From Phycisphaerae bacterium (GTDB taxonomy: Bacteria; Planctomycetota; Phycisphaerae; SM23-33), in assembly GCA_018335035.1 (NCBI GenBank), contig JAGXKT010000021.1, forward strand, positions 3,118 through 39,686: a stretch of DNA of 36,569 bases. Reading direction: 5' to 3'. Numbering within the stretch: position 1 is the first letter of the stretch; every line of letters starts with the position of its first letter. The notes beneath the pieces are model-generated. The model searched no databases. It was not told the DNA's origin and saw only the letters and a program-made list of their open reading frames with translations. The translations under genes and the position numbers were made by a program. Shown piece by piece: positions 23,376 through 31,773 of the stretch.

Positions 23376-24841
23376 GCGCTCACCCCCCGCCGGCGGAGCG
23401 ACGCGTCGGCGACCGCCACGTCGTCGAAATCCACGCGGTGCGAGCCGAGGTCCTGATAGGTCTCGTGGCCCTTGCCGGCGATCAGCACGATGTCGCCCGG
23501 TTCGGCCTCATCGATGGCGCCCGAGATGGCGGCGCGACGGTCCGGCTCGATGGTCGTCCGCGCCCGCCCCGACTCATCCAGGCCGGCGACGATCTCGTCA
23601 ATGATCGCCTGTGGGCTCTCGCTGCGCGGATTGTCCGACGTGATGAACATCCGATCAGCCAGCTCCTGGGCGATGCGGGCCATGCGCGGGCGCTTGGCGC
23701 GGTCGCGATCGCCACCGCAGCCGAAAACCAGGATCAGCCGGCGATGCTCCAGCGGCTTCAAAGCGGTCAGCACGTTCTTCAACGCGTCGTCGGTGTGGGC
23801 GTAATCGACAAACACTTGGAACCCCGCGTCGGCGGCAACGCGCTGTAGCCGCCCCGGGACACGCTGCACACAGGCCAACCCCTCGGCCACGACGTCGAGT
23901 TCAATGCCCAGCGCCAAGCCGGCCGCCCCGGCCGCGACGCAGTTCAGTACGTTGTGGCGCCCGATCAGCGGCGTGGTGACCGGCACCTCACGATCGTCGT
24001 AACATAGTGCGAAGCGCGAGCCACTCGCATCGAGCCGCTCGATCCGCGCCCAGACGTCCGAGGCCGGACTGAGCCCGAACCACAGCACCTCGGCCCGCGT
24101 CGCCGCAGCCATCGTCTCACCGGCGGGGTCGTCGCGGTTGATGATCGCGCGGGCCTCGGGCGCAAGGCCTTCGAAAAGGCGCCGCTTGGCCGCGACGTAG
24201 GCGCCCATCGTGCCGTGATAGTCGAGATGGTCGCCCGAGAGATTCGTGAACACGCCGACGACGAACGCCAGCCCGGCCGTGCGACGCTGATCCAGCGCGT
24301 GCGAAGAAACCTCCATTACCAGGTGCGTGCATCCGGCGCCGGTCATTTCCGCGGTCAACTCGGCCAGGGCGATCGGTCCGGGGGTGGTGGTTGCGGCCGG
24401 GCGGGTGCCGTGCGGCGTTTCGTATCGAATCGTCCCGAGCAAACCGGCCGAGCGGCCCGCACGTGTCAGCACGGCGCGAATGAGCTGCGCCACGGTGGTC
24501 TTGCCGTTTGTTCCCGTGACGGCCGCGGCCGTCAGACGGCGCGCCGGCCAGCCGCGAATCGCCTGTGCCAGCCGCCCCGCCGCGTTGCGCGTGTCATCCA
24601 CCGTTGCGTGCGGAACGTCGGTATTGACGGCGCGGGCGTTCTCGCAGACCACGGCCGAGCAGCCCGCATCGACGGCGCCGGCGACGTAGTCATGCCCGTC
24701 GTGCTGCGCGCCGCGAACCGCCACAAAACACGACCCCGCGCCGCAGCGGCGCGAGTCGATCTGCACGTCCGTCACGTCCGCCTCCCCGGTACGGTCCGCG
24801 ACCGCGACGCCGGCCTGGTTGAGCAACTCCGAGAACTTCAT
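23372..24841 (-). CDS. murE: UDP-MurNAc-dipeptide:meso-diaminopimelate ligase MurE
   Basis: MurE adds the third stem-peptide residue. The 489-residue protein carries the ATP loop TGTNGKTTVAQ (109-119), the VMEVSSHALDQRR and NLSGDHLDYHGTM segments, the VDYAHTDDALKN region, and D403-N404-P405-R406 in TSDNPRSESP. The DNPR box is the known determinant of meso-diaminopimelate specificity (lysine enzymes differ here), so the wall should be the DAP type. ATG at 24841 is chosen on homology; the open frame continues upstream without family sequence. It follows ftsI by 80 bp and overlaps murF by 4 bp. Confidence 0.96.
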   Translation of the reverse strand: MKFSELLNQAGVAVADRTGEADVTDVQIDSRRCGAGSCFVAVRGAQHDGHDYVAGAVDAGCSAVVCENARAVNTDVPHATVDDTRNAAGRLAQAIRGWPARRLTAAAVTGTNGKTTVAQLIRAVLTRAGRSAGLLGTIRYETPHGTRPAATTTPGPIALAELTAEMTGAGCTHLVMEVSSHALDQRRTAGLAFVVGVFTNLSGDHLDYHGTMGAYVAAKRRLFEGLAPEARAIINRDDPAGETMAAATRAEVLWFGLSPASDVWARIERLDASGSRFALCYDDREVPVTTPLIGRHNVLNCVAAGAAGLALGIELDVVAEGLACVQRVPGRLQRVAADAGFQVFVDYAHTDDALKNVLTALKPLEHRRLILVFGCGGDRDRAKRPRMARIAQELADRMFITSDNPRSESPQAIIDEIVAGLDESGRARTTIEPDRRAAISGAIDEAEPGDIVLIAGKGHETYQDLGSHRVDFDDVAVADASLRRRGVSA

Positions 24842-24921
24842 GGTTTCGCACGGCGCCGAACGCCCAGCGCCGCCTGCAGTATGGCACGTCCGCGGCGGCG
24901 AATCAAAGCGCCGGCGGCGGC

Positions 24922-26697
24922 TCAGCGTCGGGCGACGGCCTCGGCGGGCCTGGCGGTCGGGCGGGGGCAGAAGCGTCCCTCGCCGGGCACGTCCAGGTAC
25001 TCCAGCGACTGCTCCAACACGCGGCGCACGTACGGCGCGGCGACCGTCGAGCCGTAGTAGCCCTTTTTCGGGTCCGGCCAGTAGACGCTGATGACGCACA
25101 GCAGGCGCGGGCGATCGGCCGGCGCGGCGCCGGCGAACGTCGCCGTGTACGCCCCGTCGACGTATCCGCCGCGTCCGGGTATCTGCGCCGTGCCCGTCTT
25201 GCCCAGCGACGACCACCGCGAGAGCTTGCAGCTCTTGCCCGTGCCGCGCTCGACGACCTGCCGAAGCACCTCGCGCGTGGCGGCTGAGGTCCGCTCGGAA
25301 ATCACGCGTCGCACCACGCGGCGCGGCGTGCGCAAGACGACCTGCCCGTCCGGCGCACGGATGTGATCGACCAGCCGTGGCGCCAGAAGCTCGCCGCCGT
25401 TGATCAGCGCGGAAAACGCCATGGCAAGCTGCAGCGACGTCACGGCCATCTCCTGGCCGAACGGAATGCGCGGCGTGCTATAGGTATCCCACCGGTCGAG
25501 ATCGCGGAGGATGCCGGCGTCCTCGCCGGGCAGCGCGATGCCCGTGGGCTCGCCGAGCCCGAACCGCCGCGCGATCGCGTACAGCCGGGCGTTGCCGAGC
25601 ATGAGCCCGATCTTGGCCATGCCGATGTTGCTGGAGTGAACCACGATGTCCATGACGGACAGAGCGGCGAAGCAGTGCCCATGGTCGCCGATCGTCCCGC
25701 CGCGCGGCACGCGAAACGTGCCGTTCTCGCAGAAGATGTCGGTATCGTAGCCAACGACCCCGGCGTCGACGGCGGCCGCGGCAAAGATCGGCTTCATCAC
25801 GCTGCCCGGCTCGAACGGCATGCTGATGACGCGGTTGACGGCGTTGGACAGGTCCTCCGGGCCGACGTCGGACGCCTCGAAGCTCGGCACGGAGCCCATC
25901 GCCAGCACGTTGCCGGTGTGCGGCTCGACGACGACCCCCGCCGCCCAGGTTCTTCCCGGAAGATTGAACCGGCGGACCGTCTCGCGGAGGGCTTCGCTCA
26001 GGTAGCGCTGGATATACACGTCGAGGCACAAGTAGATGCTGCGCCCGTCGCGCGCGGGGCGGCTTTCGGCATCCACGGCGTACAGTGGGCGGCGACGGTT
26101 GTCGGCCAGCACGACGCGGCGTCCGTCGCGCGCGGCCAGGTGCGTATTCAGCGCCAGCTCGAGCCCGCCGCCGGGCGCGCCGTCGCGGCGACGAAAGCCC
26201 AGAAGCGTCGACGCCAGCGGACCGTTTGGGTAGTAACGCCGCCACTCCTTGACGATGCCCACCGCACGCAGGTCCAACGCGCGAATCGCACGTGCCTGCT
26301 CGGCAGGGATCTCCCGCGCCAGCCAGGCGAAGCGTTTGCGCCGCCGGGCGAGCAAGTCCTCCAGCACGTCGCGCGGATGCCGCCCCAACGCGCGACCGAC
26401 GGCAACGGCCGTCTCGTACATCCGGTCGTCCGGAATGATCGCCGGGTCGGCGAAGCAGCTCGGCACGCGCTCGCTGCCGGCCAGCACGACGTACGCGCCC
26501 CGCGTTCTGGCGAAGACGTGCCCGGGGCGCGCGGGCAGCCGAAAGATGCGGCGCTGCTGACGCCGGGCACGCTGAACCGCCCGCGGCCGGTCGTGACGCA
26601 CCAGCAGAAACAGGCGAACGGACAGACACGCCAGCGCCACCAGCAAAAGCCCGAAGACCAAGTCATATCGCCATGTGCCCGGGGCCCTGCGGCTCAT
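24922..26697 (-). CDS. ftsI: Septal class B penicillin-binding protein (FtsI/PBP3)
   Basis: FtsI is the transpeptidase that crosslinks septal peptidoglycan alongside FtsW. The 591-residue protein has one N-terminal membrane helix (about 13-33), a pedestal domain that includes RYYPNGPLASTLLGF, and a transpeptidase domain with the three active-site motifs: S299-V-M-K302 in FEPGSVMKP, S355-S-N357, and K500-T-G in LGKTGTAQ. No PASTA domains are present at the C-terminus. The ATG at 26697 overlaps the stop of the ftsL-like gene by 4 bp, the classic ftsL-ftsI coupling. Confidence 0.95.
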   Translation of the reverse strand: MSRRAPGTWRYDLVFGLLLVALACLSVRLFLLVRHDRPRAVQRARRQQRRIFRLPARPGHVFARTRGAYVVLAGSERVPSCFADPAIIPDDRMYETAVAVGRALGRHPRDVLEDLLARRRKRFAWLAREIPAEQARAIRALDLRAVGIVKEWRRYYPNGPLASTLLGFRRRDGAPGGGLELALNTHLAARDGRRVVLADNRRRPLYAVDAESRPARDGRSIYLCLDVYIQRYLSEALRETVRRFNLPGRTWAAGVVVEPHTGNVLAMGSVPSFEASDVGPEDLSNAVNRVISMPFEPGSVMKPIFAAAAVDAGVVGYDTDIFCENGTFRVPRGGTIGDHGHCFAALSVMDIVVHSSNIGMAKIGLMLGNARLYAIARRFGLGEPTGIALPGEDAGILRDLDRWDTYSTPRIPFGQEMAVTSLQLAMAFSALINGGELLAPRLVDHIRAPDGQVVLRTPRRVVRRVISERTSAATREVLRQVVERGTGKSCKLSRWSSLGKTGTAQIPGRGGYVDGAYTATFAGAAPADRPRLLCVISVYWPDPKKGYYGSTVAAPYVRRVLEQSLEYLDVPGEGRFCPRPTARPAEAVARR

Positions 26698-26972
26698 CGT
26701 CGGCTGCGCGTCCTGTGTTCGGTGCCGTACACCAGCGGCCGGCGACGATCGCCCTGCCGATACAGCCCCATCGCGACGGCACGGTTGTTGACGGCCTCGG
26801 CGGCGACCAGCCGGCGAATACGCGCCTCGTGCCGCCAGATCGCCGGGCGAAGCGCCCGCCGGCGCATCTCAAGCTGCTGGGCCTGATGACGGTAGCGAAG
26901 CTCCCGGCCGCGCAGCGTCACCAGCCCCACGGCAATGCTCGTCAACGCCAGAATAATCACGGCAATTCGCAT
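26694..26972 (-). CDS. FtsL-like small bitopic division protein
   Basis: The 92-residue product has a very short N-terminus, one membrane helix (about 3-21, IAVIILALTSIAVGLVTLR) and an outer helical segment rich in Arg, Glu and Gln (about 24-70) that looks coiled-coil-forming. Sequence alone would not identify it, but size, topology and position directly before ftsI with a 4-bp overlap fit FtsL, which links FtsQ-like proteins to FtsW-FtsI. FtsL proteins diverge strongly, so position carries most of the weight. Confidence 0.7.
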   Translation of the reverse strand: MRIAVIILALTSIAVGLVTLRGRELRYRHQAQQLEMRRRALRPAIWRHEARIRRLVAAEAVNNRAVAMGLYRQGDRRRPLVYGTEHRTRSRR

Positions 26973-26994
26973 GACGCGCGATCCTACGTGCCCG

Positions 26995-27813
26995 TCAGTT
27001 CGGAATCGTCAGTATCGCCCCGACCGACAGCTCGTCCGGGCTGGTCAGTTTGTCCCGGTTGGCCTGGAAGAGACGCTCGACCGCCGCTCGACTGCCGCTG
27101 CCCAGGAAGCGCCGCGCGATCTTCGTAAGGGTGTCGTCCGGGCGGACCCTGTACGTGCGCGGGCGCTGTGGGCGGCGGGGCTCGCGCGACGGCTTGCGCG
27201 ACCGGCCGGACAGGTCCATTGAGACGCCGCCCTTGCTCAGCTCGCGGCGGGTGACAGACGCTGCGTTCGACGCCGCGTCGTCCAACGGCGGGATGATCAG
27301 CACCTGGCCGATCTTGAGCGTGTCCGGATCCGGAAGCTTGTCGCGATTGGCCGCATAGATGCGGCGGTACTGATGTTCATGCCCCGCACCGTACACGCGC
27401 CGCGCGATGCGGCGCAAGTTGTCGCCCGCCTGCACGCGATGGGTGCGCTGTTGCGACGTCACCGCGCGGGTTGCCTTCACCGACGGCCGCGCGCGATACG
27501 TCCGGCGCGACGGCTCGTCCCGTTGCGCCGTCTGCGTGCGGCGTTGCGGCCGGGCGCGCTCGCGCGCCTGCCGCCGCGCCGACAACTGCGTCAGGCCGCG
27601 TCCGTCGCCGTGCTGCGCGTGGCGCGTTGGCGACTCGGCGCGATCTTCGACCGGCGTGACCACGTCGGTCGCGGCCGATTCCTCGTTGCCCGAAGCCGGC
27701 GCCGGCGTCGTCGGGGGCGAGGCGTCCGTGCCCACCAACTCCGTGAGCACCAACCCGAACATGACGATAAAGGCCAACCCCACCAGCAGACCGATGCGTG
27801 CTTGCTTTGTCAT
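26995..27813 (-). CDS. Membrane-anchored protein with two LysM domains
   Basis: The 272-residue protein has an N-terminal membrane helix (about 7-27, IGLLVGLAFIVMFGLVLTEL), an Arg/Gln/Pro-rich linker (about 30-120), and two LysM repeats: THRVQAGDNLRRIARRVYG to GQVLIIPP, and TYRVRPDDTLTKIARRFLG to GAILTIPN. LysM binds GlcNAc-containing glycans, so it probably holds peptidoglycan near the membrane. It replaces the position often taken by other genes between rsmH and ftsL. ATG at 27813 is supported by GGAG eight bases upstream; a longer frame overlaps rsmH. It has no catalytic domain. Confidence 0.82.
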   Translation of the reverse strand: MTKQARIGLLVGLAFIVMFGLVLTELVGTDASPPTTPAPASGNEESAATDVVTPVEDRAESPTRHAQHGDGRGLTQLSARRQARERARPQRRTQTAQRDEPSRRTYRARPSVKATRAVTSQQRTHRVQAGDNLRRIARRVYGAGHEHQYRRIYAANRDKLPDPDTLKIGQVLIIPPLDDAASNAASVTRRELSKGGVSMDLSGRSRKPSREPRRPQRPRTYRVRPDDTLTKIARRFLGSGSRAAVERLFQANRDKLTSPDELSVGAILTIPN

Positions 27814-27869
27814 GGCGACAGCTCCATCCGTCCCTGCCGCTCCGCCCCGGCCTCGGACGAAGCGCGTCC

Positions 27870-28775
27870 TCAGGCGATCCATCGCACCCCGCGGAGCTTG
27901 GCCGATCGGCTGCGCGGGTTCTGTTGTATTTCCGTCTCGCCGGGAACGATCGGCTTCTTCGTCAGCCGCTCAGCCCGGCCCATATCGGCCCATTCGCGAA
28001 ACGCCCGCTTGACCCGCCGGTCCTCGAGCGAATGGAAGCTGATCACCGCGACGCGCGCCCCGCTGGCGAGTACCGCCGGCAACATCCTCAACAGCGTCTC
28101 CAGCGAGCCCAGCTCGTCGTTGACCGCGATGCGAAGGGCCTGGAACGTCCGCGTCGCCGGATGCACGCCGCGGCGTCGCCGGCGTGCCGGCGCCGGTACC
28201 GCCTCGGACACGATCCGCGCCAACTCACTCGTCCGCTCGATCCGACCGTTACGGCGGGACCGCACAATCGCCCGCGCGATCCGCCGGCTGTACCGCTCGT
28301 TGCTGTTGCGGTAGATCAGGTCCGCCAGCTCCCGCTCGCCCAGAGCGTTGACCAGCGTCTCGGCCGTCGTCTGCTGCCCGCGATCCAGACGCATGTCCAA
28401 CGGGCCGTCCGTCGCGAAGCTCAAACCGCGCGCCGGGTCGTCCAACTGCCGGCTCGCCACGCCCAGATCGGCCAGCACCACGTCCGCGGTCGCTTCGCCC
28501 GCGACGGACAACACCTCGCCGATATCGGCGAAGTTGCCCGCGAACAGGCGTACCCGATCGCCGAAGCGCTCCAGCCGGCACTTGGCCTGGCGGATGCCGT
28601 TCTCGTCGCGATCGATTCCGATCAGCCGCACGCCCGGCCCGCCCGCGGCGAGCAGCGCCTCCGCGTGCCCGCCGCAGCCCACCGTGCAGTCGACAATGAG
28701 TTGCCCGCCTGCCGGGTCGAGTAGATCAACGACCTCGTCACGCAGGACGGGAATATGGGCAGCGAAGCGTTCCAT
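27870..28775 (-). CDS. rsmH: 16S rRNA (cytosine-N4) methyltransferase RsmH
   Basis: RsmH (MraW) methylates C1402 of 16S rRNA with S-adenosylmethionine. The 301-residue protein has HIPVLRDEVVDLLDP at the start, the SAM-binding DCTVGCGGHAEALL and GIDRDENGI segments, VLADLGVASRQLDDPARGLSF, DGPLDMRLD, the TFQALRIAVNDEL helix, and VISFHSLEDRRVKRAF near the end. All are hallmarks of the family. It follows a small unknown gene by 17 bp and precedes the LysM gene by 56 bp, where ftsL would normally sit. Confidence 0.96.
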   Translation of the reverse strand: MERFAAHIPVLRDEVVDLLDPAGGQLIVDCTVGCGGHAEALLAAGGPGVRLIGIDRDENGIRQAKCRLERFGDRVRLFAGNFADIGEVLSVAGEATADVVLADLGVASRQLDDPARGLSFATDGPLDMRLDRGQQTTAETLVNALGERELADLIYRNSNERYSRRIARAIVRSRRNGRIERTSELARIVSEAVPAPARRRRRGVHPATRTFQALRIAVNDELGSLETLLRMLPAVLASGARVAVISFHSLEDRRVKRAFREWADMGRAERLTKKPIVPGETEIQQNPRSRSAKLRGVRWIA

Positions 28776-28792
28776 CGCGCCGCTGCCCGCGT

Positions 28793-29032
28793 CTACACGG
28801 CGGCCTGGCGATCCGTCGCGGCCGGTACGTATTCGGAAAAACTGATCCCGGTGTACTCGCCTCCCAGGGCCCGGATGCGGGCCAGTCTCGCCGCCAGGTG
28901 TTGCAGGCGCTGCCGGTGCCTGTTTTCCAATCGCTCAGGCGCTGCGAGACGGTTCCGCAATTCCGCCAGAGACACGCGAGGGCTTCCCTGCCGCTTGCGT
29001 GCCCCGACATCGGCCTGCTGGGAGACGAGCAT
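28793..29032 (-). CDS. Small helical protein of unknown function between mraZ and rsmH
   Basis: The 79-residue product is not recognised. It is strongly basic and helical in its centre (residues about 20-55, with VSLAELRNRLAAPERLENRH and QRLQHLAARLARIRALG), with no membrane segment and no cysteine. AAAGGA sits seven bases before the ATG at 29032, the best ribosome site nearby, and the gene lies 23 bp after mraZ and 17 bp before rsmH on the same strand, so it is very likely real. A longer upstream frame overlaps mraZ and is a shadow. A nucleic-acid-binding or coiled-coil accessory role is possible, but there is no motif to prove it. Confidence 0.7.
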   Translation of the reverse strand: MLVSQQADVGARKRQGSPRVSLAELRNRLAAPERLENRHRQRLQHLAARLARIRALGGEYTGISFSEYVPAATDRQAAV

Positions 29033-29055
29033 AATCGAATCCTTTCTCACCGGGG

Positions 29056-29565
29056 TCATTCCATTCCGCCGCCGGAGCCCGTATCCGCCCGGCGGGGCAT
29101 TTCGGATGTGGTCGCCGCGGCGAGTCGATCCGCCGCGTCGTAAAGCATCTCGCCATAAGTCGCCAGGCCCGCGTCGACACGTGTATTCCATTGGTCCGCA
29201 GGCCAAATCTCGATGTGATCCCGCATGCCCACCAGCGTCACCCTCTCGGCGATGTCCGCCCGACCAGCGGACCGTTCCGGAATCACGATGCGCCCCTGGC
29301 CGTCCGGCTTGACCAGCCGCGCCATCGCAAACAGCAGGTCGATCTTGCGCTGCTCGCGACTCGGCAGCGGCGAACGTCGCATCGTCGCCATCAACCGACG
29401 GTAATAGGCATCCGGATACAGCCACAGGTGTCGCTCCGGTCCCAAGATCAGAATGAAGTTCGTGCCGTCTTCGTCCGGTTCGATCGACTCGCGAAGCCCG
29501 GAGCTGATCGCCAGGCGCCGCTTGCCATCTATCGTCTGCTCGAACTCTCCGACAAAGAACGCCAT
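29056..29565 (-). CDS. mraZ: Transcriptional regulator MraZ
   Basis: MraZ is the dcw-cluster regulator, a ring-forming DNA-binding protein with two swapped-hairpin AbrB-like domains. The 169-residue product shows both signatures: FVGEFEQTIDGKRRLAISSGLRE in the first half and LVKPDGQGRIVIPERSAGRA in the second. The last 20 residues are extra compared with the usual ~145. It is the first gene of the cluster; GGGAG and GAGG lie before the ATG. Repeats of a GGGA motif every ten bases upstream (29590-29624) look like its own operator, which would imply autoregulation. Confidence 0.94.
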   Translation of the reverse strand: MAFFVGEFEQTIDGKRRLAISSGLRESIEPDEDGTNFILILGPERHLWLYPDAYYRRLMATMRRSPLPSREQRKIDLLFAMARLVKPDGQGRIVIPERSAGRADIAERVTLVGMRDHIEIWPADQWNTRVDAGLATYGEMLYDAADRLAAATTSEMPRRADTGSGGGME

Positions 29566-29589
29566 AACCGGGCCTCAGCTCCCATTGCC

Positions 29590-29633
29590 TGGGACTGACA
29601 GGGAATCTATGCCAATGTTAGGGACGGCTGCAA
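29590..29633 (+). promoter_or_regulatory. Candidate MraZ boxes over the mraZ promoter
   Basis: Reading the plus strand, TGGGA (29590), AGGGA (29600), TGCCA (29610) and AGGGA (29620) recur at exact 10-bp spacing, with three matching or nearly matching the known TGGGN-N5 MraZ box pattern. On the minus strand a promoter candidate, TTGCAG (29628-29633) and TAGATT (29604-29609) with an 18-base gap, is overlapped by the boxes. The boxes are reversed relative to the direction usual in Escherichia coli. Confidence 0.45.
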
Positions 29634-29899
29634 GAAAAAAATGCCGCTTCCTCACATCGCGTCGAAGGCACGGATTGCCATACAAATCGCAAACTCATCA
29701 CCGTATCGCGCCGCCCGAGGTCTGTAGCCACGACATCTTGGGGCCACGTTCGGGGAAACTTTTTTCGGATCCAAGAAGACGGCGGCTAAACAGCGCCGTC
29801 GCGGCGATCCGGCATGCTCATCGCGCCACAGCGCACCACTATCCAATCGTCCATCTCACGCCGACGCGATAAGGGAAACTGAGGGTTTCGTCGCGCCCC

Positions 29900-29953
29900 G
29901 TTGACTCGCCTGCCGCGGCGTAGTCGTCGTCTGACGAAGCCGGGTTGATTCGT
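29900..29953. repeat. Inverted copy of the 14707-14760 repeat
   Basis: These 54 bases match the reverse complement of 14707-14760 with four differences, all transitions. Both copies begin GTTGACTCGC when read in the same sense and include CGTCGTCTGACGAAGCCGGG. The copy lies in the non-coding gap upstream of mraZ. Confidence 0.8.
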
Positions 29954-30193
29954 GAACTCGTAGCGCGTCTGTCGGTCGATGGGTAACGAAACGCGCCAGC
30001 GCCTGACACGCGAGACTCAAGTGACCGATTGGGCGATCGACCCACTGACCCTTCGACGAAACGAGCCATATGACCACAGCCCGTAAGGCCGCCGGCAAAA
30101 ACGTCAAGCGACTCCTTCCGCCGGCACGGGGCACACAACGCCGCGTCTCGGCCCTGCATCCCGGCAGAACGCAACGGTCGACCGTGAGAACGG

Positions 30194-31660
30194 CTACGCG
30201 AACTCGCGCGGGTGGCGGCGTTTGAGTTCGGCGATCGCGCGATCCCGGCCGGTCTGCTTGAGGCGCTCACAATACGTCGCCAGATGCCCGCGCGCATGCT
30301 GCGGGCCGCCTTCGGCAATCACCGTCCGTAGCGGATCGGTCTGATACCCGTCCGGTTGCGTGGCCATCATCGCATCGTGCCACCCGGCCAGCTTGCAGGC
30401 GGCTGCGCGACAGACGTCCGGCCGCTCTCCCGCCAGGTCCGTCTGTTCGTGCGGGTCGTTTTCCACGTCGAACAGCATCTCATCGGGAAACAGGTGGTAC
30501 CCGTCGTGATAGGTTCGCACGTACATCCACGGCCCGAAGCGCACGCCCCGCTGACAGACGTGACAGCACTGGCTGACGACGAGATGCTCGCGCCCTGCGT
30601 CGACCCCGCGCAGCAGTGCCGGCGCGTAGCTTTGTCCGTCCCAGCTTGCCGGCGGCTCGATGCTCCAGATATCGCACAGCGTGGGACCCAGGTCGAGCTG
30701 GTAGTGCAGCCCGGTGTCCACGTGCCCGGCCGCGGCGCCGGGCCAGCGGACGATCATCGGGATGCGACACGTAATGACGTCGGCCGTAGCATGCTCGGCA
30801 TAGATGCCCAGCTCGCCGTGGTTCTCGCCGTGGTCGGCCGTGATGATGATTGCCAGGTCGTCCATCACGCCCTGTTCGCTCAACGCGTCCAGCAGCCGCC
30901 CGATGTGCCGGTCCATGTAGGCAATGCCGCAGTCGTACCCGTCGATGATCCGCCGCACGTCACCCAGGTCGCGCAGCTCGCCCGGCTGCCGCGGATACTG
31001 CGGGTCCGTGCGGTCGTCGTACATGCTGATCTCGCGGGCGGTGTGCGGACCGACGTATTGGCGATGCTGCTGGACGAGTTCCTCGCTGAACCAGTCCGGC
31101 AGCGGCGCGTCGGCGAAGGGATTGCCGAAGTCCTCCGGCGCGCGGTACGGCGTGTGCGGGTCCCAGTAGTTGACGTGAAGGAACCAGTTATCCTTCTTGG
31201 CATTTCGCTCGATCCAGTCCAGTGCGATCGGCGTGACGTCCTCGGCCGATTCGTTGCCGTACTTGCCGGGATTGTGCACCTCGCGGAAGCCGGCGTTGAA
31301 CGTCCACGAGCCGTGCCGCTCGGCGAAGGGGCTGATCGAGCAGGTGTGCAGGCCGCTGTCCCGCAGCACCGCCCAGAGGCCTTCGCGCGCCAAGCGCCCG
31401 TGGAAGCCCCGCTCGGCGCCTTCCAGCCGAACGTCCGCCGCCGTCCCGCCGTGCCCGACCACGCCGGTGTGAATGCCGAAGCGCCCGGTCATCAGCGCCG
31501 TCCGCGACGGTAGACACGGCGCGTCGGAGCAGTAGTACTGGTCGAACCGCACGCCCTCCGCTGCAACGCGGTCAATGTTCGGCGACGTGTTCCGCTTGTA
31601 CCCGTAACAACCCAGGTGATCGGGGCGCAGCGTATCAAGATCGAGAAACAGAATCCGCAT
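30194..31660 (-). CDS. Formylglycine-dependent sulfatase
   Basis: The 488-residue protein is an alkaline-phosphatase-fold sulfatase. Residues FLDLDTLRPDHLGCYGY (5-21) supply metal-binding aspartates. Cys49 in the C-L-P-S-R signature is the residue oxidised to formylglycine. TADHGENHGELG gives the second half of the metal site. Planctomycetes are known to carry many such enzymes for sulfated polysaccharides. There is no signal peptide, so the product seems cytoplasmic, unlike many relatives. AGGAGAG before the ATG at 31660 fixes the start, and a good promoter lies at 31714-31742. No sulfatase-maturing enzyme is in the window; the GT4 gene upstream is the only sugar-related neighbour. Substrate unknown. 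Confidence 0.9.
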   Translation of the reverse strand: MRILFLDLDTLRPDHLGCYGYKRNTSPNIDRVAAEGVRFDQYYCSDAPCLPSRTALMTGRFGIHTGVVGHGGTAADVRLEGAERGFHGRLAREGLWAVLRDSGLHTCSISPFAERHGSWTFNAGFREVHNPGKYGNESAEDVTPIALDWIERNAKKDNWFLHVNYWDPHTPYRAPEDFGNPFADAPLPDWFSEELVQQHRQYVGPHTAREISMYDDRTDPQYPRQPGELRDLGDVRRIIDGYDCGIAYMDRHIGRLLDALSEQGVMDDLAIIITADHGENHGELGIYAEHATADVITCRIPMIVRWPGAAAGHVDTGLHYQLDLGPTLCDIWSIEPPASWDGQSYAPALLRGVDAGREHLVVSQCCHVCQRGVRFGPWMYVRTYHDGYHLFPDEMLFDVENDPHEQTDLAGERPDVCRAAACKLAGWHDAMMATQPDGYQTDPLRTVIAEGGPQHARGHLATYCERLKQTGRDRAIAELKRRHPREFA

Positions 31661-31713
31661 GCATGCTCTCCTGACGGGGCACAGGGGCGCGGCGCTTTCC
31701 GGCGCGAATGCCA

Positions 31714-31750
31714 AGTCTATGCCTCCCGGCACGCTGCGTCAACGTGCCGG
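31714..31750 (-). promoter_or_regulatory. Sulfatase promoter with overlapping inverted repeat
   Basis: On the minus strand TTGACG (31737-31742) and TAGACT (31714-31719) are exactly 17 bases apart, a good sigma-70-type promoter about 54 bases before the sulfatase ATG. A perfect inverted repeat, CCGGCACG (31726-31733) and CGTGCCGG (31743-31750), straddles the -35. It could be an operator, or the terminator hairpin of the upstream glycosyltransferase gene, though it lacks a T-tract. Confidence 0.55.
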
Positions 31751-31773
31751 CCGCAGGAGCGGACGGCCTGGTG

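Larger units (their letters stand above)
29566..30193. other. Non-coding region between mraZ and the sulfatase gene
   Basis: This 628-bp gap contains the mraZ promoter and operator region (29590-29633) at its left end, a run of seven A residues near 29634-29640, a 54-bp dispersed repeat copy (29900-29953), and weak octamer-like units (30013-30060). Open frames here look compositional only. No tRNA or small RNA was recognised. Confidence 0.6.
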
